From Mycolicibacterium iranicum (GTDB taxonomy: Bacteria > Actinomycetota > Actinomycetes > Mycobacteriales > Mycobacteriaceae): a stretch of 64,000 bases of DNA. This document shows positions 21,878-29,467 of this stretch, piece after piece. A program made the position numbers and the translations under genes. The stretch is from NCBI RefSeq assembly GCF_001650495.1, contig NZ_LWCS01000026.1:33789-97788 (forward strand). The letters are read 5' to 3'. The notes beneath the pieces were generated by a model that had not been told where the DNA came from, searched no databases, and was given only the letters and a program-made list of their open reading frames with translations. Each line of letters starts with the position of its first letter. Position 1 is the stretch's first letter.

Positions 21878-22858
21878 TCAGTCGAGGTACCACGGATTGG
21901 TCCGCGCCCACTCGATGGTGCGGCGGATTCCTTCCTCGACGTCGACCTCCAACCGCCATCCGAGCTCCCGTTGTGCCTTTGTCGAATCCGGGATGCGTCG
22001 CGGGATGTCTTCGTATCGGCGCCCGAACCGCTCCGCGGTGTCGACCGCCTCGGCGCTGGACACTGCATCGACACTGGCGATCTTGATGGCGAGGTCAATT
22101 GCGTCGCGCATGGAAGTCTCGGTCATGCTTCCGATGTTGAAGGCTTCACCGATCGCCGAGTCGTGCTCGGCGGCAAGGAGAGTACCGGCTATCGCATCGT
22201 CTACATAGGTGAAGCATCGGGTCTGCTCCCCCGAGTCGTACAGCAGTGGTGCCTTTCCGTTGAGGATCCGGTGCACGGTCTGTGAGATGACGAAGATCGG
22301 GTTCTGCCGCGGGCCGTAGACGTTGAAATAGCGCCCCACGGTCACCGGAAGTCCATGAGCGGCGTGCATCGCGAACACCAGATGCTCGGCCATCCCCTTG
22401 CTGGTGCTGTAACTCCACCGGGCGGTTTTCGTCGAGCCCAGTACCCGATCGTCGTCTTCGGCGAACGGCGGATTGGGATTCTTGCCGAAAACCTCAGAGG
22501 TGCTGGCGAACACCACCCGGATGCCGTGACGATGGCTCAGATCGAGGACGTTGCGGGTGCCGATCACGTTGACGTCGAGAACTCTGAGCGGGTCGGACAT
22601 GTAGTTCTCGACCCCGACGACCGCAGCGAGATGAAATACCGTGTCGACGTCCCGCGTCAGCGCTGCGGTGAGGGCGTCGATGTCGGTGACATCGCCTGCT
22701 ACGAAACGAAAGTTGGGCCGACGGTCGAAGTCGATGCTCGTGTCGCGGGTATTCTTCGCGACGTCGAAGACGGTGACATCATCGCCGCGGTCCAGCAACG
22801 CGGACACCAGGTGCGAGCCGATAAAGCCGTAACCGCCCGTCACGACGACGTTGGACAT
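21878..22858 (-). CDS. NAD-dependent epimerase/decarboxylase of nucleotide sugars
   Basis: A 326-residue extended SDR. It has TGGYGFIGSHL, the catalytic ASTSEVFG and YSTSK motifs, RYFNVYGPRQ and FTYVDDA. These patterns fit UDP-glucuronate decarboxylase (UDP-xylose synthase) or UDP-glucuronate/UDP-glucose 4-epimerase. ATG at 22858 directly follows the stop of the upstream nucleotide-sugar dehydrogenase (TAGATG), so the two are translated together. That pairing supports a UDP-hexuronate substrate, but decarboxylation and 4-epimerisation cannot be separated by eye. The GT1 at 20554 lies next in the same direction. Confidence 0.88.
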   Translation of the reverse strand: MSNVVVTGGYGFIGSHLVSALLDRGDDVTVFDVAKNTRDTSIDFDRRPNFRFVAGDVTDIDALTAALTRDVDTVFHLAAVVGVENYMSDPLRVLDVNVIGTRNVLDLSHRHGIRVVFASTSEVFGKNPNPPFAEDDDRVLGSTKTARWSYSTSKGMAEHLVFAMHAAHGLPVTVGRYFNVYGPRQNPIFVISQTVHRILNGKAPLLYDSGEQTRCFTYVDDAIAGTLLAAEHDSAIGEAFNIGSMTETSMRDAIDLAIKIASVDAVSSAEAVDTAERFGRRYEDIPRRIPDSTKAQRELGWRLEVDVEEGIRRTIEWARTNPWYLD

Positions 22859-24241
22859 CTAGCGGCCGATCCCCTTGTAGACGAAACCCGCAGCCCGAGC
22901 GGCAGCCGGATCGAAGCTGTTCCGTCCGTCGAGGAACACGCAACCGGTGGCCGTCAGTTCGGCGAGGCGGGTCAGCGGTACCTTGTGAAACTCTCTGTGG
23001 CCGGCCAGGACAACCAACGCGTCGGCATCTTTGACCGCGGACTCGATGTCGGGACTCAACGGAATGCTGGTCACCGTGTGTGCCTCCTCCTCGGCCACCC
23101 ACGGGTCATGTACCGACAGTTGGCAACCGGACTCTTCCAGCAGGGAGACGACGTACTTGGTGGGCGTGAGGCGGCAGTCGCCGGTGTTGTTCTTGAAGGC
23201 GATGCCCAGCACGGCGATCCGGCTCGCCTCGATGGTCTTACCCTGATCGGCAAGCAGTTTGGTGAGGAGCCCGTAGGTGTAGGAGGGCATCGTGTCGTTG
23301 ACTGTGCGCGACGTTCGGGGAATCGACAACGTGAGGCCGACGGACTCCCCCAGGTGATTCACGAACCATGGATCCTTCGTCAGGCAGTAGCCGCCGACGC
23401 CCATGCTGGGGCGCAGAATATTGACAGGATTCCCGCCCTTGGGCATCGTGTTCGCCGCTTCGATCACCTGCAGAGCATCCATGCCGAGTTGATCGCACAG
23501 CTTCGCGAGCTCGTTGGCCATCGCGACGTTGAGGTCCACCCACAGGTTGTCTGCGAGCTTGACCATCTCGGCGGTCCGCGGATCGTCGACGATGACGGAG
23601 TCCACGCCCAGGGTCTGACGCCACAGAGTCGCGCAGGCGCGTGCGCTGCGCTCGTCGACCGCGCCGACCACCACGGGTATCGATGTCAGCTCGTGGATGG
23701 CCTGACCTTCGGCCAGGCGCTCTGGGCAGAACGCGAGCCCGAAATCTATTCCAGCCTTCAACCCGGAGGCTTGCTCCAGAATGGGACGCACGAGGGTTTC
23801 GGTGGTGTCGGGCGGCACCGTGCTCTTGAGGATGATGACGTGGCCGGGCCGAAGATGCTCCCCGATGGCCTGCGCGGCGGCCTTGATGTCGTCGACGATG
23901 GGCTCGTAATCCGGCCCCAGCGGGGTGCCGACGTTGACGATCACGAAGTCGTTCTCGGCAACGGCGCTGAAATCCGTGGTCGCGCGCAGTCTCCCGTTGC
24001 GCACGCTGTGCGCGACGAGATCGCTGAGGCCAGGCTCTGCCACAGCGGTCTTGCCCTGGTTGATGTCGTCGACGACGCTCTGCCTGACGTCGATTCCTGT
24101 CACCGGCCAGCCGCGGTCGGCGAGCACCGCGCCGATCACGGTGCCGATGTAGCCGAAGCCGACCACGGCGATCCCCGACCGCATCCCGCGCACGAGTAGG
24201 TCGATCTCGGCGTCGCTACTTCCGAATGCGCCTTGAGCCAT
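22859..24241 (-). CDS. Nucleotide-sugar 6-dehydrogenase (UDP-glucose/UDP-ManNAc DH family)
   Basis: Oxidises C6 of a UDP-hexose to the uronic acid in two NAD-dependent steps. About 460 residues from ATG at 24241; an upstream TTG at 24292 would add 17 residues. The Rossmann motif is VVGFGYIGTVIGAVLA near residue 23. The catalytic Cys lies in GVGGYCLTKDP near residue 285, between the WecC-type GGHC and the Ugd-type GGSC forms. The central region includes KLADNLWVDLNVAMANE. The gene ends exactly where the downstream epimerase begins. An inverted repeat lies 86 nt upstream. The product would give the glycolipid a uronic acid or a derivative such as xylose or galacturonic acid. Confidence 0.9.
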   Translation of the reverse strand: MAQGAFGSSDAEIDLLVRGMRSGIAVVGFGYIGTVIGAVLADRGWPVTGIDVRQSVVDDINQGKTAVAEPGLSDLVAHSVRNGRLRATTDFSAVAENDFVIVNVGTPLGPDYEPIVDDIKAAAQAIGEHLRPGHVIILKSTVPPDTTETLVRPILEQASGLKAGIDFGLAFCPERLAEGQAIHELTSIPVVVGAVDERSARACATLWRQTLGVDSVIVDDPRTAEMVKLADNLWVDLNVAMANELAKLCDQLGMDALQVIEAANTMPKGGNPVNILRPSMGVGGYCLTKDPWFVNHLGESVGLTLSIPRTSRTVNDTMPSYTYGLLTKLLADQGKTIEASRIAVLGIAFKNNTGDCRLTPTKYVVSLLEESGCQLSVHDPWVAEEEAHTVTSIPLSPDIESAVKDADALVVLAGHREFHKVPLTRLAELTATGCVFLDGRNSFDPAAARAAGFVYKGIGR

Positions 24242-24505
24242 CGCGGTATTAAGCCCTTTCCGTCCCCCGTGCACGTGCGGCGATGAAAGCAAGGGCCTCC
24301 AGTCCTGGCTAACGGCGGCAGTCTAACTAACGCTTGCGTCAATCTGTCGGGTTTCAGTGGAAAGGCCTGCCTGCCGGGCCCGATCGAGCACGTCCTGGCG
24401 CTTCATCGCTGTGCAGCGACGGCCGCGGGTCGCGCGCTCGCGAGCGAAACTCGCAGGCCGCGTCGGGTAGGGCAACTCTTGCTGGGTCTGCCATCCAGGA
24501 TGGTC
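24242..24505. other. 264-nt intergenic region
   Basis: No gene is supported here. It holds the inverted repeat at 24328-24341 and, to its right, a GC-rich stretch with CGCGCTCGCGAGCG-type self-complementarity near 24436-24450. The latter might help end transcription of the 24506 gene, but it lacks a clear T-tract. Confidence 0.4.
24328..24341. promoter_or_regulatory. Operator-like inverted repeat upstream of the sugar dehydrogenase
   Basis: TAACGCTTGCGTCA matches TNACG-N4-CGTNA at every defined position. It lies 86 nt upstream of the dehydrogenase start and downstream of the 24506 methyltransferase. Confidence 0.6.
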
Positions 24506-25363
24506 TCAGTTGCGAATGAGGAATCCATTGGGTGCAAATGTGAAGCCGAACTTGTTCTCTCTTTGACGATCGTGGGTGTAGTCGTTCGGGAACTCCGCTG
24601 TGTATGCGTCGATTGCTTCGAACGGGCCCGGTCCCCATCCGGGTAGGTTGGGATGTCCGTTGAGCATCGAGTCTTCGACCACCAGGTAGTCGCCCTCGGA
24701 TAGCAGCGGGCGCAGCAGTTTCATTTCGGCCAGCACGTGGTCCTTGGAGTGATCGCTATCCAGGATGGCGAAGATCTTGCCGGGCAACTGCGCTTGGAGG
24801 AGCCTGATCTGCTCGGCGACGGCCGGGACGGTCGACCTTGACTCGACAAACACCACGTCCGGATCGCGCTGCGCTCTGGGATCCAGAGGTATGTGGGTGA
24901 TGTCCACCGAGAGCACCTTGAACGGCGCACCGATCGACCTCATGATGCTGGCGAAGAACACCGCGGAACCACCCTGGTTCGTGCCGAACTCAATGACCAG
25001 GGACGGTCTCAGTTCGACGAGAATTTCCTGGTAATTCCACATGTCAGAGACCGATTTCCAGGTCTCGATCCCCATCCAGGTGGTTCTCTTCCACACGTGG
25101 GTGTTGTAGTACCACTTGTGGTACTCCTCGGTCTCGGTGCCTGTGGCCTGGTAGAGAAATGGGGCCAGGACACCGCTGGCGAGTCGCCTCCCCAGGCCGG
25201 ACGGCGTGGGTCGCTGTTCGATCAAGCCCGCGGCGATTCGTAGCAGCGAGTTCCTGTCCACCCGGTTCTTGTTCGCGAGGGGGGCATCGTCCACCGCCTC
25301 GGTGTAACCGACCCCCGCCGCGGGTCCGGGCTGCGCGCGCTTGGCGTCTTCGTCTACCGGCAC
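24506..25363 (-). CDS. CmcI-family sugar O-methyltransferase (Rmt-like), copy 1
   Basis: A 285-residue member of the CmcI/cephalosporin hydroxylase family (PF04989), which includes the rhamnosyl O-methyltransferases of GPL and phenolic glycolipid pathways. After a 60-residue polar N-terminus come YHKWYYNTHVW, MWNYQEILVELRPSLVIEFGTNQGGSAVFF (SAM-binding), AILDSDHSKDHVLAEM (acidic/His metal-site region) and DYLVVEDSMLNGHP. The start is GTG at 25363. The paralogue at 28633 is very similar through the whole domain. An inverted repeat lies 33 nt upstream. The position methylated cannot be inferred. Confidence 0.9.
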   Translation of the reverse strand: MPVDEDAKRAQPGPAAGVGYTEAVDDAPLANKNRVDRNSLLRIAAGLIEQRPTPSGLGRRLASGVLAPFLYQATGTETEEYHKWYYNTHVWKRTTWMGIETWKSVSDMWNYQEILVELRPSLVIEFGTNQGGSAVFFASIMRSIGAPFKVLSVDITHIPLDPRAQRDPDVVFVESRSTVPAVAEQIRLLQAQLPGKIFAILDSDHSKDHVLAEMKLLRPLLSEGDYLVVEDSMLNGHPNLPGWGPGPFEAIDAYTAEFPNDYTHDRQRENKFGFTFAPNGFLIRN

Positions 25364-25395
25364 GGACGCAGGCTAACAAGGCCGCGGACTACTTG

Positions 25396-25409
25396 TTACG
25401 TAAACGTCA
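25396..25409. promoter_or_regulatory. Operator-like inverted repeat upstream of the CmcI methyltransferase
   Basis: TTACGTAAACGTCA matches TNACG-N4-CGTNA fully. It lies 33 nt upstream of the GTG at 25363 and downstream of the GT1 stop at 25535. Confidence 0.6.
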
Positions 25410-25534
25410 ATTAACTCGTCGGGTCTGTGGATCGAGAGAACAGCTGCTTTCGCAGTGGCGATTCCGGCTTGCAGACCGCCCCATGTCGATCCGAACGCCT
25501 CGATGGGCAACGGATCTCGCGCGGACGTCACCGT

Positions 25535-26803
25535 CTATACGACGCTCCTTCGCAGCGCGAATTCTTCGACCCGATCGGCGGCGGCGGCGACGCTTTCCGC
25601 GGGCGTGGTCATCTGTGGTGCGAGCTCGCACGCGCGCTTGGCGTACTCCGGCGCGAGGATCCGCCGCAGGTCCTCGACCAGAGTCTTCTCCGTCGTTGTC
25701 GAGAAGCGGCGTCCTGTGCCCACCTTCAGCCGCTTGAGCTGGGCGGCGAAGAACGGTTGATCGGGCAGCGTCCACAGGACCAGTTGCGGGACTCCCGCCC
25801 GCAGGCATGCGGCCAGTGTGCCCGCACCGCCGTGGTGCACAACCGCGCGGCACTTCGGAAAAATCGTCGCGTAATTCACCTGGCCCACCACCTTGAGGTG
25901 CGCGGGGGGTGACGCGCCGCGGAAGTCGGTGCCGCCCGCGCCGAGGAGTGCGCGCACGCCCAGGCGCGCGCAAGCCGCCGCCAACATCGCGACCGTGTCG
26001 GCGGGAGATCCGATCGGCACGCTGCCGAACCCGAAGAAGACCGGCGGCGTTCCCTCGGCAATCCATGCGGTGACCTCGTCGTCGGAATCGGTTGGCGACG
26101 CCAGCGCCAGAGCGCCGACAATCGGGCGGTCGTCATTGCAGTGCGACCACTCCGCTGCCAGCCCGGGAAAGCAGACTTCGTCGTAGGCCTGGATCTCCAG
26201 TGAGCCACGCTCGGCGATCCGCTGAGGCGCGGGGTGCGTCGCGCGGGCCAGGCCCAGTGCTCTGCGCTGCGCATCCTCGGCTTCCCGCGTCCCCCGCCAT
26301 GCTGCCCAGTCATTGGCCTTCATGAGGAGTCGGCTCAGGGGGGCGGGCAGGAACGGCATGAGCTGGCCGTGGGGCCGCGCCGGGAAGTACTGGAGGGTGA
26401 CCAGCGGAATGCCGAGAGATTCCGCCACGTTGGCCGCGGGTTGCTCGAAGATCAGTCCGGTGACGAGCAGGTCCGCTCCGCTGGCAACAGTTGCCAGCGT
26501 CGTGGTCATCTCCGCCCAGCAGGCTGCGGCGAATCGATCGGTCTCTGCGGCCATCGTCTTGAGTTGTCTGAACTTCCACGGGCTGCGGGAGTACATCGTG
26601 AAGTACTCGCGCTGGGCATCAAGGATGGCCCGCGAATCGAGTCCGTAGGCGACTGTGGGCAGGCCGGCCGCCTCGGCGAACGCCACCAGGTTGGGTGGAA
26701 CCGCGATGAGTGTTTCGTGGCCCCGGCGCTGCAGTTCGCGCCCGACGACGACCGCGGGCTCGATGTCGCCCCTACCCCCGTAGCTCGAGAGCACAACTTT
26801 CAT
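25535..26803 (-). CDS. GT1-family glycosyltransferase 3
   Basis: A 422-residue Gtf-like GT-B enzyme. I placed the start at ATG 26803 (MKVVLSSYGGRGDIEPAVVV), which begins the first strand; the longer frame adds 11 residues without support. The donor motif VHHGGAGTLAACLRAGVPQLVLWTLPDQPFFAAQLKRLKVG is near residue 318. Central motifs FGFGSVPIGSPADT and IQAYDEVCFPGLAAEW are shared with the other four paralogues. It is divergent from the GMC oxidoreductase at 26958, with a perfect palindrome between them. Confidence 0.93.
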   Translation of the reverse strand: MKVVLSSYGGRGDIEPAVVVGRELQRRGHETLIAVPPNLVAFAEAAGLPTVAYGLDSRAILDAQREYFTMYSRSPWKFRQLKTMAAETDRFAAACWAEMTTTLATVASGADLLVTGLIFEQPAANVAESLGIPLVTLQYFPARPHGQLMPFLPAPLSRLLMKANDWAAWRGTREAEDAQRRALGLARATHPAPQRIAERGSLEIQAYDEVCFPGLAAEWSHCNDDRPIVGALALASPTDSDDEVTAWIAEGTPPVFFGFGSVPIGSPADTVAMLAAACARLGVRALLGAGGTDFRGASPPAHLKVVGQVNYATIFPKCRAVVHHGGAGTLAACLRAGVPQLVLWTLPDQPFFAAQLKRLKVGTGRRFSTTTEKTLVEDLRRILAPEYAKRACELAPQMTTPAESVAAAADRVEEFALRRSVV

Positions 26804-26854
26804 CGCGAGTACTGGCCTTTCCACAGTCCCGCGCACGGGACGTCTACGACAGCG

Positions 26855-26904
26855 GCCATTATTGCCAATTTTTTGACGTTAACGTCAGCGTTGGTTGATA
26901 CGAT
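26855..26904. promoter_or_regulatory. Bidirectional promoter with perfect palindrome (GT1-3 / GMC-1)
   Basis: The palindrome TGACGTTAACGTCA occupies 26874-26887 and is fully symmetrical. Rightward, TTGACG at 26873 could act as a -35, with TTGATACGAT near 26895 as a -10. Leftward, GGCAATAATGGC (reverse strand of 26855-26866) is conserved at the similar region near 37975. The paired promoters face the GT1 at 25535 and the GMC gene at 26958. Confidence 0.6.
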
Positions 26905-26957
26905 GCCGAATCGCCCGGACCAGGCCAGCAATCGGCCACCACCCTCAGGAGCTCGAT

Positions 26958-28598
26958 GTGGCTGACGGCGAGCTTGGCGCCCGCGAGGCGGAACGCATCG
27001 CGTGGGACGTGATCGTCGTCGGTACGGGCATGGGTGGCGGAGTGCTGGGACACCGCCTGGCGCAAGCAGGCCGAAAGGTCCTCTATGTGGAGAAGGGCCG
27101 GTCGACCCTTCCTGGCGTACCAGGAACGATCCGCTCCGCAGTCCCAGAACTGGCGGAGCCCTCGGCAACCCGGTCGGCGGCGACGTACTTCGATGCGCTG
27201 GCCCGAGCGGGGCGTTGCACCGACGAAGTCGAAGATGTCAGCGGGCGCTTGACGAAAAGGTTCACGCCGTTCATCGGCAGTGGCACGGGCGGATCGTCGG
27301 CGCTGTACGGGATGGTCTGCGAGCGGTTCTTCGCCCAGGACTTCACGCCTCGCCAGAACTTCGTCGATCCCGGTGATTCGTCGGTGCCAGAGGCGTGGCC
27401 GGTCAGTTATGAGCAGATGGCGCCGTGGTATGCCGAGGCCGAGCAGTTGTTGGGTGTGCGTGGTCAGCCTGATCCGCTGCGGCCGGAGTCGGCTTGGGTG
27501 GGTTTGCCTGCGGCACCGCCCTTTTCGAAGGACAACGAGCCCTTGGTCGAGTACCTGACACGGCAAGGTCTGCATCCTTACCACCTGCCGATGGCGTGTG
27601 ACTACACCGACGGTTGCGCCACGTGTCAGACCTATCTCTGCGGGCGATCGTGCAAGAACGACGCGGCCCGCAACTGCGTTGAGCCGGCGGTCGGCCAGCA
27701 TGGAGCGGGGTTGTTGGCCGGCTGCCGGGTGGTGCGGCTGGAGGCTGACCGTCGGCGGGTGCAGAGGGTGATCTGTGAGTACCGCGGCGAGCTGTTGGCT
27801 TTGCAGAGCTCGGTCGTGGTGCTGGCCGCAGGAGCGTTGGCCACGCCGGTGCTGCTCTTGAACTCCCGGTCGGGTGAGTGGCCCCGCGGCCTGGCCAACG
27901 GCTCGGACTGGGTGGGTCGCAACCTGATGCGGCATCTGCTCGACCCGATCGAGGTCTGGCCGGAACCCGGCTCCGGCATCATGGCTGCGAACAAAGAGAT
28001 CGGCCTCAACGACTACTACTTCTTCGGGGGCCAGAAGTACGGAACCGTGCAGTCGTTCGGTGCGATTCCACCGATGGAATGGGTGACGAATCGCCCCGGG
28101 CCGCAGGGCAAGGCGCTACGTCTACTGGGTCCTGCAGTCCGCAAGGTGTACGAGCGCTTCTTCACCGGTGGTCTGATTCTGGCCGCGATGATGGAGGATC
28201 TCCCCTATCTGGACAACCGGGTACAGCTGTCGCAGGCTCCGGGTTCCGACGGCCGTCAACGAATGCGCATCCGATACCGATTGCACACCAACGAGATCGA
28301 GCGCCACACCGCTTTCTTGCGGTTGCTCAGAGAATTACTCTCTCCCTTCCGAACACGCGCCTTGGGAAGCGGAAGGAACAACGCGAACCTCGGCCACGTG
28401 TGCGGTACCTGCCGGTTTGGCGCCGACCCGGCCACCAGCGTCCTGGATCCGCAGAATCGAGCGCACGAGGTGGACAACCTTTACGTCGTCGACAGTTCGT
28501 TCTTCCCGTCCAGCGCCGGCCTGAACCCGAGCCTGACGGTGGCGGCCAACGCTCTGCGCGTCGCAGTCCATATCAACCAAGAGTGTTTCGCCAGTTGA
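26958..28598 (+). CDS. GMC-family FAD-dependent oxidoreductase, copy 1
   Basis: Predicted to oxidise an alcohol, possibly a sugar hydroxyl, using FAD. The protein has 546 residues from GTG at 26958, with AGGAG 7 nt upstream. The FAD-binding motif is VVGTGMGGGVLGHRLAQAGRKVL near residue 20, followed by a GSGTGGSSALYG segment. A Cys-rich patch (CDYTDGCATCQTYLCGRSCKND) lies at about 215-235. The C-terminal GMC motif has GHVCGTCRFG and NLYVVDSSFFPSSAGLNPSLTVAANALRVA. The paralogue at 38079 is about three-quarters similar by eye. A CmcI methyltransferase follows after 34 nt. GMC enzymes are not standard in GPL loci, so the substrate is unknown. Confidence 0.9.
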   Translation: MADGELGAREAERIAWDVIVVGTGMGGGVLGHRLAQAGRKVLYVEKGRSTLPGVPGTIRSAVPELAEPSATRSAATYFDALARAGRCTDEVEDVSGRLTKRFTPFIGSGTGGSSALYGMVCERFFAQDFTPRQNFVDPGDSSVPEAWPVSYEQMAPWYAEAEQLLGVRGQPDPLRPESAWVGLPAAPPFSKDNEPLVEYLTRQGLHPYHLPMACDYTDGCATCQTYLCGRSCKNDAARNCVEPAVGQHGAGLLAGCRVVRLEADRRRVQRVICEYRGELLALQSSVVVLAAGALATPVLLLNSRSGEWPRGLANGSDWVGRNLMRHLLDPIEVWPEPGSGIMAANKEIGLNDYYFFGGQKYGTVQSFGAIPPMEWVTNRPGPQGKALRLLGPAVRKVYERFFTGGLILAAMMEDLPYLDNRVQLSQAPGSDGRQRMRIRYRLHTNEIERHTAFLRLLRELLSPFRTRALGSGRNNANLGHVCGTCRFGADPATSVLDPQNRAHEVDNLYVVDSSFFPSSAGLNPSLTVAANALRVAVHINQECFAS

Positions 28599-28632
28599 GA
28601 CCGCATCGGACTTAGAGAACAGGACAGCTGCC

Positions 28633-29394
28633 ATGAACAGTCAGAGGCCCTCTGCGACAAAGCGATCCGGGTTGGTGACAAAGCTGAGAATCCTCAACCA
28701 GATCGCGTTCGACCGGCGCAACACGCGCCTCTTCTCTCAGCTCTTCTACCGCTCCACGGGCACTGAACCCGAAGAGTATTCGAAGTGGTACTTCAACAAT
28801 CTGGTCTGGCAGGACACCACGTGGATGGGAGTGCCGACTTACAAATCTCCGTGCGACATGTGGAACTACCAGGAGATCCTCAGCGAGTTGAAGCCGTCGC
28901 TGATCATCGAGTTCGGTTCGGCGTTCGGCGGATCGGCGCTGTTCTGGGCAGGTGTGATGCGTCAGATCGGTGAACCGTTCAAAGTACTGTCGGTGGATGT
29001 CAGCCACGAACTCCTGCGGCCGGAGGCTCTAAGAGATCCCGATGTCATGTTCGTCGAGTCCTCCTCTGCTGCTCCCGAAGTCGCGGAGCGCATCCGTCTT
29101 CTCCGGCAGGATCATCCGGGTAAGGCCTTCGCCATCCTCGACAGCGACCACTCCATGCATCACGTTCTCGCCGAAATGAAGCTGTTGCGTCCCTTGCTGT
29201 CGGCCGGCGACTACCTGGTGGTCGAAGATTCGCTGCTCAACGGCCATCCGGTGGCGCCCGAGTGGGGACCGGGCCCCTACGAAGCGATCGAAGCGTACGA
29301 AAGGGAATTCCCGAGTGATTACACACACGACACCGCACGCGCCGACAAGTTCGGTTGGTCGTTCGCGCCGTACGGATTCCTGATCCGGAACTGA
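28633..29394 (+). CDS. CmcI-family sugar O-methyltransferase (Rmt-like), copy 2
   Basis: A 253-residue PF04989 protein similar to the enzyme at 24506 but without its long N-terminus. Motifs are EYSKWYFNNLVWQDTTWMG, MWNYQEILSELKPSLIIEFGSAFGGSALFW, AILDSDHSMHHVLAEM and DYLVVEDSLLNGHP. ATG at 28633 follows AGGACAG. It lies 34 nt after the GMC gene, so the two are probably co-transcribed. Expected to O-methylate one sugar of the glycolipid. Confidence 0.91.
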   Translation: MNSQRPSATKRSGLVTKLRILNQIAFDRRNTRLFSQLFYRSTGTEPEEYSKWYFNNLVWQDTTWMGVPTYKSPCDMWNYQEILSELKPSLIIEFGSAFGGSALFWAGVMRQIGEPFKVLSVDVSHELLRPEALRDPDVMFVESSSAAPEVAERIRLLRQDHPGKAFAILDSDHSMHHVLAEMKLLRPLLSAGDYLVVEDSLLNGHPVAPEWGPGPYEAIEAYEREFPSDYTHDTARADKFGWSFAPYGFLIRN

Positions 29395-29467
29395 GGGCGC
29401 GCCCTCTGCCATGTACTTATGCCGAGTAGGTGACCGTGCCGTCGGATGAGAGGAGCGGATCTGTGAA

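Noticed and set aside
24436..24450. Self-complementary GC-rich stretch as a rho-independent terminator
   Set aside because: No following T-tract, and short GC palindromes are common by chance in this base composition.
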